Of a stretch of 64,000 nucleotides of DNA, positions 1 through 8,318 are shown in pieces. The DNA lies in the NCBI RefSeq assembly GCF_900167525.1, contig NZ_FUZQ01000001.1, forward strand, positions 620,001-684,000. Reading direction: 5' to 3'. Each line of letters starts with the position of its first letter. Position 1 is the stretch's first letter. A program made the position numbers and the translations under genes. Source of the DNA: Krasilnikoviella flava (GTDB lineage: Bacteria; Actinomycetota; Actinomycetes; Actinomycetales; Cellulomonadaceae). The notes beneath the pieces are model-generated. The model was not told the origin of the DNA. It did no database searches and was given only the letters and a program-made list of their open reading frames with translations.

Positions 1-380
1 GGCACGACGCCGCGCACGCGCGCCCCCTGACCGGCACCTGGGCTACGCGCACCCCCGACTCCGGCCCGGACAGGCTCACCCTCGACGTCGACGCCGCCGG
101 GGGGACGATCGCGTCGTCCGACGGCTGGTCGATCGCGCTCGCCACGGCGGGCGCGCGCGCCACGAGCGTGCACGGCGAGCCGGCGATCGTCACCGCGGGC
201 TGGTCCGGCCCGGGCACCCTCGACGTCCGCGTGGGCGCGCACGGCGACGAGCTGGCCACGATCCGGCTGCGCCTCGCGCTGGCGGACGACGGCACTCTCG
301 CCGTCCAGTCGCAGGGCTTCGGCGAGACGCTCGAACCGCGCTGGACGTTCCACGCCGCCTTCGCGCCGGCCGCCGGCTGA
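1..380 (+). CDS. 3'-terminal part of an unidentified protein (start lies outside the window)
   Basis: An open frame enters from the left edge (first full codon at position 3) and stops at 380, giving about 125 C-terminal residues. The visible part looks like a beta-rich domain: alternating hydrophobic residues, many Gly, Thr and Asp, and a Trp-containing end (EPRWTFHAAFAPAAG). No catalytic motif is visible. The gene is convergent with the pectin-type transporter operon on the minus strand, so a carbohydrate-related enzyme would fit the setting, but nothing in the fragment proves that. A C-terminal accessory domain of a hydrolase is the most I would suggest. The reading frame is credible; the function is unknown. 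Confidence 0.55.
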   Translation, partial: HDAAHARPLTGTWATRTPDSGPDRLTLDVDAAGGTIASSDGWSIALATAGARATSVHGEPAIVTAGWSGPGTLDVRVGAHGDELATIRLRLALADDGTLAVQSQGFGETLEPRWTFHAAFAPAAG

Positions 381-385
381 GCCGG

Positions 386-455
386 GGTTTCGACAGGCTC
401 CACCCTCGGATCGGTGGTCGAGCCTGTCGAGACCCGGCTCGGGGTCTCGACAGGC
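386..455. repeat. REP-like palindrome, three copies of a TCGACAGGC core
   Basis: Positions 386-404 pair with 413-434 (GGTTTCGACAGGCTCCACC against the complementary arm with one bulge), and a third core follows at 443-455. The element lies between two convergent genes and may also terminate transcription. The same core recurs at 4818-4869, 34776-34809, 37386-37437, 61240-61330 and, as the TGAGCTTGTCGAAGG variant, in folA. Confidence 0.75.
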
Positions 456-472
456 CCGGCCGTCGGGTGCGG

Positions 473-2005
473 TCAGCCGTTCGCCGCGGCGTGAGACGCG
501 GTGAACTCCTCGAGGATCTGGTCGAGCCCCTGGCCGCCCAGCCCGTCGATGACGGCCTCGTACCCCGCCATGTCGATCTGTCCCACGAGGTACTGGTTGT
601 AGGCGTCCTTGGCCTCGCCGTAGAGCGTGGTCCACTGCCGGTCGTACGTCTCCGAGGTCAACGACTGCGTCGGGTTGACGACGGAATACTCCTCGTTCTC
701 CGCCATCTTCTCGTTCCCCTCGTCGACGTACGGCTCGGAGCTCTTGTACGTCACGACCTTCTCCGACGGCCGCGACGACGCGTACGGCTGCACCTCCTGC
801 TCCCAGAGGGTCTGGTCGGTGATGGAGACGGCGCCGTCGCCGTCGACCTCGTAGTGCGTGCCCTCGATGCCGTTGGTCATGAGGCCGTAGGCCTCCTCGT
901 CCAGCAGCTTGTCGACGAACCCGAGCACCTTCTTCAGCTCCGCCTCGGACTTCACGTACTCCTTGGGGAACGCGAGCCAGCCGCCCATGCCCCCGCCCGT
1001 GTCGGTGAGGATGCGGCGCGGCACGTCAGCGGACGTCATGTCGTTGACGAGCGCCCACTTCATCGGCGTCTCGGGGTCGCTGTCCTGCGCGGTCGCGAGA
1101 TAGCCCTTCGCCTCGAACAGGCCCGTGACGACGATGCCGCCCTTGCCCTGGGCGATCGCGTCCAGTTGGTTCGTCTTCTGCATGGTGACGAACTCCTGGT
1201 TCACGGCGCCGGACTCGTACACGCCGCGGTACCACTCCATCGCGCGCTTGAACTCGTCGCTGGCGAACACCGCGTGCACCTGGCCGGCGTCGTCGACCGT
1301 GAAGTCGTCGCCCGCCCCGAAGTAGCCGCTCAGCGAGCGGAAGCCCAGGTCGAAGCTCTCCTCACGGTCGAGGAACCCGGTCGTGTCGTCCTTGCCGTTC
1401 CCGTCCGGGTCCTGCGTGGCGAACGCCTCGGCCACCTCGGTCAGGTCCTCGATCGTGTGCGGCACCTCCAGGCCCAGGTTGTCCAGCCAGTCCTGCCGCA
1501 CCAGCACGCCGTAGCGCGCCTTGTTCTTCTGCACCGGCACGCCGTACAGGTGGCCGTCGATCCGGGCGGACGCCACGGTCTGCTCGTCGATCGTCGCCAG
1601 GTTCGGGTAGTCCGCCAGGTACTTCTCGACGTCCCAGAACATCCCCGACTTCAGCGACTGGCGCACGGTCGCGCTGTCTGCGGGGGCCATCGACACGATG
1701 TCGGCCAGGTTGCCCGTGGACAGGGCCGAGTTGAGCTTCTCCGCCGACGACGCCGCCGGCACCCAGCTCACCTCGAGCTCCTCGCCGGTGTGCTCCTCCA
1801 GCGCCGACTCGATCGGGCCGTCCGCCTCCGGCGTCGTCGGCGTGTGGAGCGTGGCCATCCAGGTGATCGGACCGTCGGCGCTCTCCTCGCCTCCCTCGCC
1901 CGACCCGCCGCCGCAGGCGGTGAGCGCGAGGGCCGCGACCACCACCGCCCCGACCGCGCCGGCCCGACCGGACCTCCTGGTGCCTCGTCCCTGGACTCGT
2001 CGCAT
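473..2005 (-). CDS. Extracellular solute-binding lipoprotein (family 1), LplA-type, oligosaccharide ABC transporter
   Basis: This is the substrate receptor of a carbohydrate ABC importer, 510 residues long. The signal peptide ends in a lipobox (LTAC) near residue 25, so it should be a membrane-anchored lipoprotein. A DPDGNGKDD loop resembles the calcium-binding loops common in LplA-type binding proteins. The ATG at 2005 was chosen over the adjacent ATG at 2008 because GAGGAG then sits 7 bases upstream. It is the last gene of the minus-strand operon, about 70 bp after the second permease. It is a close paralogue of the binding protein at 4885-6393: long identical stretches run through both, such as ARYGVLVRQDWLD and ILTDTGGGMGGWLAFPK. 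The substrate is inferred to be oligogalacturonides from the GH28 neighbour. Confidence 0.9.
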   Translation of the reverse strand: MRRVQGRGTRRSGRAGAVGAVVVAALALTACGGGSGEGGEESADGPITWMATLHTPTTPEADGPIESALEEHTGEELEVSWVPAASSAEKLNSALSTGNLADIVSMAPADSATVRQSLKSGMFWDVEKYLADYPNLATIDEQTVASARIDGHLYGVPVQKNKARYGVLVRQDWLDNLGLEVPHTIEDLTEVAEAFATQDPDGNGKDDTTGFLDREESFDLGFRSLSGYFGAGDDFTVDDAGQVHAVFASDEFKRAMEWYRGVYESGAVNQEFVTMQKTNQLDAIAQGKGGIVVTGLFEAKGYLATAQDSDPETPMKWALVNDMTSADVPRRILTDTGGGMGGWLAFPKEYVKSEAELKKVLGFVDKLLDEEAYGLMTNGIEGTHYEVDGDGAVSITDQTLWEQEVQPYASSRPSEKVVTYKSSEPYVDEGNEKMAENEEYSVVNPTQSLTSETYDRQWTTLYGEAKDAYNQYLVGQIDMAGYEAVIDGLGGQGLDQILEEFTASHAAANG

Positions 2006-2076
2006 CATGCGTCTCCTCTCGTCGCACCTGCCTCGTCGCAGGTCGTGGGGTGGGTGGGCGTGCGGTGCCCGGGGCG

Positions 2077-3003
2077 TCAGCCCTTGACCGATCCGATGAG
2101 CGCGCCCTTGACGAAGAACCGCTGGACGAACGGGTAGACGATCAGCATCGGCAGGGTCGCGATGAAGATGACCGCCATCTTGACCGACTGTGCCGGCGGC
2201 ACGACGTCCACCGCGCTCTCGTCGGCGTTCATACCGCTCGCGACGATGACGATCTGGCGCAGCAGCACCTGGATCGGCCACTTCGTGGAGTCGTTGATGT
2301 AGAGGATCGCGTTCTGGTACGTGTTCCAGTAGAAGACGGCGTAGAAGAGGCCGATGGTGGCGATCGACGCCAGCGCCAGCGGCAGCACGATCCGCACGAA
2401 CACGCCCAGGTCGGAGCAGCCGTCGATCCTCGCGGCCTCCTCCAGGCTGTCCGGGATGCCCTGGAAGAAGCTGCGCATGATCACGAAGTTGAACGCGTTG
2501 ATGGCCACCGGGAGGATCAGCGACCACAGCGAGTCGATGAGCCCGAGGCTGTTCACCACGATGAACGTGGGGATCATGCCGCCGCTGAAGAGCATCGTGA
2601 ACACCACGAGGAAGTTGATGACCCGGCGGCCCCGGAGGTACCGCTTCGACAGCGCGTACGCCATGAGCGACGTCAGCAGCAGGCTGACGAACGTGCCGAC
2701 GGCGGTGACGAACACCGAGACGCCCATGGCCCGGAAGATCGTCGACGTCGACAGGATGTACCGGTAGGCGTCCAGCGAGAACGTCTGCGGGATCAGCACG
2801 AACGGGCGGGTCGCGAGCTCGCCCGGCGTCGCGAGCGAGCTGCCCAGCACGTTGACGAACGGCAGCACGCAGATCAGCGCGAAGCCGGTCAGGACGATCA
2901 CGTTCACCACGCGGAAGACGCGCTGCCCCGTGGTGGGGCGGTGGATCCGGCTCGGCTCGCGGGTGGCGCGGTCCGCTCGCGGCGCTGCGAGGGTCTTGCT
3001 CAT
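2077..3003 (-). CDS. Carbohydrate ABC transporter permease, LplC/YtcP type
   Basis: Inner-membrane permease of 308 residues with six predicted membrane helices. The cytoplasmic loop that contacts the ATPase is clear: EEAARIDGCSDLGVFVRIVLP, the EAA motif of MalG-type permeases, near residues 200-220. The C-terminal sequence KGALIGSVKG is typical of the LplC/YtcP subgroup. The ATG at 3003 is preceded by GGAG and overlaps the stop of the upstream DUF4064-like gene by 4 bases (ATGA), so translation is coupled. Its partner permease is at 7082-8062. No ATPase gene is present in the operon, so the importer presumably uses a shared MsmK-type ATPase encoded elsewhere, as is usual for this subgroup. 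Confidence 0.93.
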   Translation of the reverse strand: MSKTLAAPRADRATREPSRIHRPTTGQRVFRVVNVIVLTGFALICVLPFVNVLGSSLATPGELATRPFVLIPQTFSLDAYRYILSTSTIFRAMGVSVFVTAVGTFVSLLLTSLMAYALSKRYLRGRRVINFLVVFTMLFSGGMIPTFIVVNSLGLIDSLWSLILPVAINAFNFVIMRSFFQGIPDSLEEAARIDGCSDLGVFVRIVLPLALASIATIGLFYAVFYWNTYQNAILYINDSTKWPIQVLLRQIVIVASGMNADESAVDVVPPAQSVKMAVIFIATLPMLIVYPFVQRFFVKGALIGSVKG

Positions 3004-3533
3004 GAGGTGCTCCCGGTCTCGGACGTGGGGTCGGGCGTCTGGCCGACGGTCGGGTCGGGCCGCCGCAGGGCGAACAGACCCGCGGCGACGAAGAAGAGGA
3101 AAGCGATCGGGTACAGCACGAGCTGGCTGCCGAACAGGCACACGAGCCCGGCCCCGAGGAACCACCAGCCGGTGGAGCGGCGGACGGGGCGGCGGCGCGC
3201 GACGTAGATCCCGGCCGCGGAGACGAGCAGCACGACGACGAGCGTGAGGCCGAACCAGGCGGCCAGCGTGCGGGCGGCGTCGTAGGCGTCGGCGGACGCG
3301 ACCGCGACGCCCGCGTCCGTCATCGCGGGGTACAGGGTGTCGAGGAACGCCTGCTCGTCGGTCCGGTTCATCACGAGCGCGAAGCCGCCGAGGAACACCG
3401 CCGAGGCGACCATGCCCACGACCGCGAGCCACGTCTCTGCGGTGCGGCGGATCGTGGGCACGGCGTCCGCACGGGCCCGCACCGCACCGGCGCGCACGCC
3501 CTGCCCGTGGTCACGCATCGAGACGGTCGCCAT
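3000..3533 (-). CDS. Small multi-pass membrane protein, DUF4064-like
   Basis: A 177-residue protein with about four hydrophobic segments: one near residues 34-54, one or two around 88-108, and a pair around 120-160. The N-terminus is basic and the C-terminus is a Pro/Thr/Ser-rich tail. The pattern resembles the DUF4064 family, whose members sit beside LplABC-type sugar transporters, but I assign that from shape and context rather than a diagnostic motif. Its start overlaps the end of the GH28 gene by 23 bases and its stop overlaps the permease start, so it is tightly built into the operon. The role is unknown; helping transporter assembly or sensing sugar flux are guesses. Confidence 0.65.
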   Translation of the reverse strand: MATVSMRDHGQGVRAGAVRARADAVPTIRRTAETWLAVVGMVASAVFLGGFALVMNRTDEQAFLDTLYPAMTDAGVAVASADAYDAARTLAAWFGLTLVVVLLVSAAGIYVARRRPVRRSTGWWFLGAGLVCLFGSQLVLYPIAFLFFVAAGLFALRRPDPTVGQTPDPTSETGSTS

Positions 3534-4791
3534 CGACCCTCACCTCCGTCAGCCGCAGCGTGGGGCTCTCCTCGACGACGACGCCGGGCCCCTCGCAGCC
3601 CTCGATGCGCACACGCGAGAGGTCGGAGTCGACGACGAAGCCGAGGTGGAGGCCCGCCCGCCGCATCTCGGGGACGCCGTCCGCCATCGCGGGGACGCCG
3701 GGGACGGCGTCGGCGGCGTAGGAGATCGTGATGTCGTCGAGCGTGACGTCCGTCAGCGGCTGCTCGGGCAGCCCGTAGAGGTGCCCGGCGGCGGCGTGCA
3801 CGTCGCGCGCCGTGATGTGCGCCAGGTGGATGCGGCGGAAGACCGGCGTCGTGTCGCCCACCGGGTGCGGGTTGCGGTCGGCGACGTGCGGCTCCTTGCC
3901 GTCCGGCCCGCAGAAGTAGTAGGGGTTGATCACGAACGGGGTCATCACACCCCGCATCACGACGTTCGTCACCCGGACGTCCTCGACCACCCCGCCGCGA
4001 CCGCGTCGCGCCTTGATGCGGATGCCGCGGTCGGTGCCCTCGAAGACGCAGTTGCTGATGACGACGTCGCGCACCCCGCCGCTCATCTCCGAGCCGATGA
4101 CGACACCGCCGTGGCCGTGCACCATCGTGCAGTTGGTAATGGCGATGTTCTCGCAAGGGATGCGCTCGGGGTCGTGCTCGGTGCCGGCCTTGATGACGAC
4201 ACAGTCGTCGCCGACGTCGATGTGGCAGTCGCTGATCCGCACGTTGCGGCACGACTCGGGGTCGATCCCGTCGGTGTTGGGCGAGTCCGGCGGGTTGACG
4301 ATGACGACGTTCGTGATGGTGACGCCGTCGCACCGCAGGGGGTGCACCGTCCAGCTCGGCGAGTTGGTCAGCCGCACGTCGCGGATCGTGACCCGCTCGC
4401 AGTCGTGCAGGCCCACCAGCGTGGGCCGGGGGTGGGCCAGCGACGCCCGGTCGTTCCGGAACGTGTCCCACCAAGGGGCGCCGCCGCCGTCGATCGTGCC
4501 GAACCCGGTGATCGCCACGTCCGTCTCCCCCGCCGCGTACAGGCACGGGGAGTGGATCGTGGCCGGGGCACCCTCCCAGCGGGCGTCGACCGGCGGGTAC
4601 AGCGCCGGGTCGGGCACGAACTGGAGCACGGCGCCCGCCTCGAGGTGCAGCTCCACGTGCGAGCGCAGGCGCAACGCCCCGGTGCGGTGGGTGCCGGCGG
4701 GCACGACCACGGTGCCGCCGCCCGTCGCCGCGGCGTCGTCGATCGCGGCCTGCAGGGTGGCCGTGGCCAGGGTGTCGTCGAGGGTGTGCAC
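3511..4791 (-). CDS. Glycoside hydrolase family 28 (polygalacturonase-like), probably cytoplasmic
   Basis: A right-handed beta-helix hydrolase of about 426 residues. All GH28 signatures are present in order: NTDGID, GDDCVVIK (the catalytic Asp pair), GHGG (catalytic His) and RIKARRG (substrate-binding Arg-Lys). There is no signal peptide, so it likely acts on imported oligogalacturonides inside the cell as an exo-enzyme. I place the start at GTG 4791, which has GAGAGG six bases upstream. A longer frame reaches 4857, but its extra 22 codons run through the palindrome at 4818-4869 and are probably not translated. The gene lies between the second binding lipoprotein and the DUF4064-like gene in one operon. 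Rhamnogalacturonan or xylogalacturonan activity is also possible within GH28. Confidence 0.92.
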   Translation of the reverse strand: MHTLDDTLATATLQAAIDDAAATGGGTVVVPAGTHRTGALRLRSHVELHLEAGAVLQFVPDPALYPPVDARWEGAPATIHSPCLYAAGETDVAITGFGTIDGGGAPWWDTFRNDRASLAHPRPTLVGLHDCERVTIRDVRLTNSPSWTVHPLRCDGVTITNVVIVNPPDSPNTDGIDPESCRNVRISDCHIDVGDDCVVIKAGTEHDPERIPCENIAITNCTMVHGHGGVVIGSEMSGGVRDVVISNCVFEGTDRGIRIKARRGRGGVVEDVRVTNVVMRGVMTPFVINPYYFCGPDGKEPHVADRNPHPVGDTTPVFRRIHLAHITARDVHAAAGHLYGLPEQPLTDVTLDDITISYAADAVPGVPAMADGVPEMRRAGLHLGFVVDSDLSRVRIEGCEGPGVVVEESPTLRLTEVRVDGDRLDA

Positions 4792-4817
4792 GTGTCGCCT
4801 CTCGGGTCGGTCGGGTC

Positions 4818-4869
4818 CGCCGGTCGAGCTTGTCGAGACCGCTACGGGTCCCGACAAGCTCGACCGGCG
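4818..4869. repeat. Long palindrome (TCGAGCTTGTCGA type) between the binding protein and GH28 genes
   Basis: The arms 4820-4835 and 4852-4867 are perfect complements (CCGGTCGAGCTTGTCG), extending to about 23 bp with one mismatch around a 6-base loop. It sits just downstream of the binding-protein stop at 4885 and upstream of the GH28 start. A hairpin here could protect the upstream mRNA or reduce read-through, which would keep binding protein more abundant than enzyme. It belongs to the same repeat family as 386-455. Confidence 0.8.
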
Positions 4870-4884
4870 GGTCGGCGGGGAAGG

Positions 4885-6393
4885 TCAGCCGTTCACCTTG
4901 GCGTACGCCGCGGTGTACTCCTCGATGATCTGGTCGAGGCCCTGGCTGCGGAGCCCTTCGATCACGGCGTCGTAGTCGGCCATCTCGATCTGCCCGGTGA
5001 TGTACTGGTTGTAGGCGTCGTTCACCTGCTCCTCGATGGTCGACCACTGCCGGTCGAACGTGTCCGAGGACAGCGACTGGGCCGGGTTGATGACGACGTC
5101 GGGCTCCTGCTCCGCCATCTTCTCGTTCGCCTCGTCGACGTACGGCGACGTGCTCTTGTACATCACGACCTTCTCCGACGGCCGCGAGGACGCGTACGGC
5201 TGCACCTCCTGCTCCCAGGCGGTCTGGTCGGTGATCGTCACGACGCCGTCGCCGTCGATCGTGTAGTGCGTGTCCTCGACGCCGTTGGTCATGAGGCCGA
5301 AGGCCTCCTCGTCCATCAGCTTGTCGATGAAGGTCAGCACCTTCTTCAGCTCGGCCTCGGACTTCACCTCGTTCTTGGGGAAGGCGAGCCAGCCGCCCAT
5401 GCCGCCGCCCGTGTCCGTGAGGATGCGGTGGTCGACGTCGGCGGTCTTCATGTCGTTGACCAGCGCCCACTTCATGGGGGTCTTCGGGTTCGCGCTCTCG
5501 GCGAGGGCCTGGTAGTTCTTCGCCTCGAACAGGCCGGTGACGACGATGCCGCCCTTGCCCTGCGCGATGGCGTCCTGCTGGTTCGTCTTCTGCACGGTGA
5601 CGAACTCCTGGTTCACGGCGCCCTTCTCGTACACGCCGCGGTACCACTCCATCGCCTCCTTGAAGGCGTCGGTGGTGAACGCGGGCACGACCTGGCCGTC
5701 GCCGGTGACCTCGAACTTGTCCCCGGCGCCGAAGTAGCCGGTGAGCGACCGGAAGCCGACCAGGAAGCTCTCCTCCCGGTCGATGAACCCGGTGGTGTCG
5801 TCCTTGCCGTTGCCGTCCGGGTCCTGCGTGGCGAACGCCTCGGCGACCTTGGTCAGGTCCTCGATCGTGTGCGGGGTCTCGAGGCCGAGCTTGTCCAGCC
5901 AGTCCTGGCGGACCAGCACGCCGTAGCGCGCCTTGATCTTCTGGAACGGCACGCCGTAGAGCTTGCCGTCCAGCTTCGCCGCCTCGAGCGTCTCGGGGTC
6001 GATCTTCGCGAGGTTCGGATAGTCGGCCAGATACTTCTCGACGTCCCAGAACTGGCCGGAACCGAGCGCCTGGCGCACCTGCGTGCTGTCGCCCATCGTG
6101 AGGGAGACGATGTCGGCGAGCTTGCCCGACGCCAGGGCGGAGTTGATCTTCTCCTCCTTCGAGGCGTCCGGCACCCACTGCATGTCGAACTCCTGGCCGG
6201 TGTACTCCTCGAGGGCCGACTCGATGACGCCGTCCTTCTCCGGCGTCGTCGGCGTGTGGAGCATCGCCATCCAGCTGATGGGGCCGTCGTCGACCTCGGC
6301 CTCCTCGCCGGATCCCCCGTTGCCGCAGGCGGTCAGGGCGAGGGCGGCGACCGCCGCCACCGCCGCGCCCTTGACGAACATGCCTGTCCTCAT
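4885..6393 (-). CDS. Extracellular solute-binding lipoprotein, paralogue of the one at 473-2005
   Basis: A 502-residue binding lipoprotein with a signal peptide ending in LTAC followed by GNGGSGEE. The ATG at 6393 has AAGGAG seven bases upstream, a strong site. It follows the DUF624 gene by 17 bases and precedes the GH28 gene. It shares the full length and many identical blocks with the second binding protein of this operon, including the DPDGNGKDDTTGF loop. The differences are concentrated in surface segments and in the first 60 mature residues. Two receptors for one permease pair suggest binding of substrates of different length or esterification. Both could also arise from a simple duplication with no divergence of specificity. 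Confidence 0.92.
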   Translation of the reverse strand: MRTGMFVKGAAVAAVAALALTACGNGGSGEEAEVDDGPISWMAMLHTPTTPEKDGVIESALEEYTGQEFDMQWVPDASKEEKINSALASGKLADIVSLTMGDSTQVRQALGSGQFWDVEKYLADYPNLAKIDPETLEAAKLDGKLYGVPFQKIKARYGVLVRQDWLDKLGLETPHTIEDLTKVAEAFATQDPDGNGKDDTTGFIDREESFLVGFRSLTGYFGAGDKFEVTGDGQVVPAFTTDAFKEAMEWYRGVYEKGAVNQEFVTVQKTNQQDAIAQGKGGIVVTGLFEAKNYQALAESANPKTPMKWALVNDMKTADVDHRILTDTGGGMGGWLAFPKNEVKSEAELKKVLTFIDKLMDEEAFGLMTNGVEDTHYTIDGDGVVTITDQTAWEQEVQPYASSRPSEKVVMYKSTSPYVDEANEKMAEQEPDVVINPAQSLSSDTFDRQWSTIEEQVNDAYNQYITGQIEMADYDAVIEGLRSQGLDQIIEEYTAAYAKVNG

Positions 6394-6410
6394 GGTGTGA
6401 CTCCTTCGTG

Positions 6411-7082
6411 TCATGCCACCTGCTCCGTCGCAGGTGCGTCGATGGAACTGCGGTGCGGCGCGAGGGTGCCCGGCTGCTCCGGGGCCTGCGCCAGGGGACG
6501 GAAGACGATGCGGGTGACGACGCCGACCGCGCAGGCCGGGATCCCCACCCCGAAGAGGACGAGGAGCGGCGACGCGAACTGCCACAGCAACCACCCGGTG
6601 AGGGCGACGGCGGTGGAGCCGAGGATCGTCCAGTGCAGCGAGCCGAAGCCGATCAGCAGTGCGCTCGCGAGCTGCCGGTGAACCGGTGCGACGTCTGTCG
6701 CGACCATCACCGGGAACACGTACGCGGCGGCGACGCCGAGGACCACGAGCGCGACGACGTTCAGCGCCTGCACGGTCCAGCTGGAGGCGCCGAAGACGTT
6801 GGTGACGATGACGGCGCCCGCGCCCGCGAGGATCCAGCTGACGACCATCGCGCGCCACGGCTGCTCCCGGACGCCGGCCACGAAGGTCCGCGCGACCGGC
6901 GGTGTCTCCCCGCGCCGGAACCAGCCGTCCACGTACCGCGCGAGGGAGTACGACGCCGGGCCGGCGCCGAACAGGCCGAGCCCGAGGACGGTCGTCGCGA
7001 TCCAGAGCACGTTGAGGTAGGCGAACCGGTACACGCCGGTCAGGAACGTGTTGATCCGGACGAAGCCCTCGAAGGAGAACAT
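6411..7082 (-). CDS. DUF624 (YesL-type) membrane protein
   Basis: A 223-residue integral membrane protein with about five hydrophobic segments. The N-terminus (FVRINTFLTGVYRFAYLNVLWI) and the following GLFGAGPASYSLARYVDGW are characteristic of the DUF624/YesL family, encoded with LplABC-type oligosaccharide importers, for example in the Bacillus yes pectin cluster. The ATG at 7082 overlaps the upstream permease stop by one base (TGATG), so it is translated by coupling. Its function is not established; regulation or assembly of the transporter is inferred from conserved linkage. The C-terminal 30 residues are polar and may be cytoplasmic. Confidence 0.85.
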   Translation of the reverse strand: MFSFEGFVRINTFLTGVYRFAYLNVLWIATTVLGLGLFGAGPASYSLARYVDGWFRRGETPPVARTFVAGVREQPWRAMVVSWILAGAGAVIVTNVFGASSWTVQALNVVALVVLGVAAAYVFPVMVATDVAPVHRQLASALLIGFGSLHWTILGSTAVALTGWLLWQFASPLLVLFGVGIPACAVGVVTRIVFRPLAQAPEQPGTLAPHRSSIDAPATEQVA

Positions 7083-8062
7083 CAGTAGACGCCCTCTTCG
7101 CCGAACCTCTTCGCGAGGCGGTTCGCCATGATCACCAGGACCAGGCCGACCAGGCCCTTGAAGAGCCCCACCGCGGCGGCGTAGCTGAGCTGCCCGTTCT
7201 CGATACCCGTCGTGTACACGTAGGTGTCGAAGATGTCGCCCACCGAGCGGTTGAGCGAGTTCATCACCAGGAACATGTGCTCGAAACCGAGCTCCAGGAA
7301 GTCGCCGATGGCGAGGATGAACATCACGATGATGGTGGGCCGGATGGCCGGGAGCGTGATGTGCCAGGTCTGGCGCATCCGCCCGGCGCCGTCGAGCTCC
7401 GCGGCCTCGTAGAGCTGCGTGTCCACCGCCGTCATCGCGGCGAGGTAGACGATGGTGCCCCAGCCGGCGCCCTTCCAGATCTCCTGCCCCACGTACAGCG
7501 GCCGGAGCCAGTCCGGGTCGGTGAGGAACGGGATCGGCTGGCCGCCCCACTCGACGATGAGGTTGTTGACCGCCCCGCCGTCGGTCGAGAGCAGCACGTA
7601 GAAGATCGACGCCACGATGACCCACGACATGAAGTGCGGCAGGTAGATGACCGTCTGCACGCTGCGCTGGAAGACCTTGGTGCGGACCTCGTTGAGCAGC
7701 AGCGCCAGGATGATCGGCACCGGGAACGCGAAGACCAGCAGCAGCAGCGAGATCACCACGGTGTTGCGCAGCAGCACCAGGAACGTGTCCTCGGTGAAGA
7801 ACCGCACGAAGTGGTCGAAGCCGACCCACGGGCTGCCGCCGATGCCGAGGAACGGCATGTAGTCCTGGAACGCGATGACCAGGCCACCCATGGGCGCGTA
7901 CTTGAAGGCCAGGAAGTACAGGATCCCCGGCACGGCCATGAGGTAGAGCGCCTTGTGCTTCCACAGCGCCGACGCCCGCTTCCGGCGCGGGCGCGACGGC
8001 GTGGCAGAGCCGGTCGTCGGCGTCGTCGGTGCCGCGGTCTCCGCGGCGGTGACCGCGCTCAT
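7082..8062 (-). CDS. Carbohydrate ABC transporter permease, LplB type (first gene of the operon)
   Basis: A 326-residue permease with a Thr/Ala/Arg-rich cytoplasmic N-terminus (residues 1-35) and six membrane helices. The EAA loop is visible as YEAAELDGAGRMRQTWHITLP around residues 210-230. The early motif KYAPMGGLVIAFQDY is typical of LplB-type permeases. It pairs with the LplC-type permease at 2077-3003. As the first gene of a seven-gene operon it is preceded by a 256 bp non-coding region with candidate operators (8142-8187). The ATG at 8062 was kept because it opens the conserved domain at the usual distance and a GAGGGG lies upstream, though the spacing is long. Confidence 0.93.
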   Translation of the reverse strand: MSAVTAAETAAPTTPTTGSATPSRPRRKRASALWKHKALYLMAVPGILYFLAFKYAPMGGLVIAFQDYMPFLGIGGSPWVGFDHFVRFFTEDTFLVLLRNTVVISLLLLVFAFPVPIILALLLNEVRTKVFQRSVQTVIYLPHFMSWVIVASIFYVLLSTDGGAVNNLIVEWGGQPIPFLTDPDWLRPLYVGQEIWKGAGWGTIVYLAAMTAVDTQLYEAAELDGAGRMRQTWHITLPAIRPTIIVMFILAIGDFLELGFEHMFLVMNSLNRSVGDIFDTYVYTTGIENGQLSYAAAVGLFKGLVGLVLVIMANRLAKRFGEEGVY

Positions 8063-8141
8063 CGCGCGAGCCCCTCGTCGTTCATCACAACCACCATTGG
8101 CGTGCCCCTCTGCTCTTCCTCGAGCTGTCCGCGCTCCTGGT

Positions 8142-8187
8142 GAAACGCGCCGGTAACCGGTTTCTCGGAAACGTACCGGACAGGTAC
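8142..8187 (-). promoter_or_regulatory. Two adjacent inverted repeats upstream of the pectin operon (candidate operators)
   Basis: The first dyad is GAAAC at 8142-8146 and GTTTC at 8160-8164, enclosing CCGGTAACCGG. The second is GTACC at 8173-8177 and GGTAC at 8183-8187. Both lie 80-125 bases before the first gene. The size and the central CGGTTACCG core resemble LacI-family operators, which commonly control such sugar operons, but no LacI-type gene is in the window. Bases 8188-8318 hold nothing else I can assign. Confidence 0.45.
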
Positions 8188-8318
8188 GCCCAACGGCAAG
8201 CGCCTTCCACAGATCGGTGTCGAGATCGTGACGTGACGGCCTGCTCCCCCGGCCGGAGGAGGCGGTTCACCCGTGCCGGGGAGGCGCCGGAGCGGGCCGC
8301 TCGCGGAGGCTCGAGGCC

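Noticed and set aside
4792-4857. A longer GH28 N-terminus beginning at 4857
   Set aside because: The extra codons run through the palindrome and include no family sequence; GTG 4791 has a good ribosome site.
3337-6681. A plus-strand frame of over 1100 codons across the pectin operon
   Set aside because: Antisense shadow of five recognisable minus-strand genes; no ribosome site and no domain.
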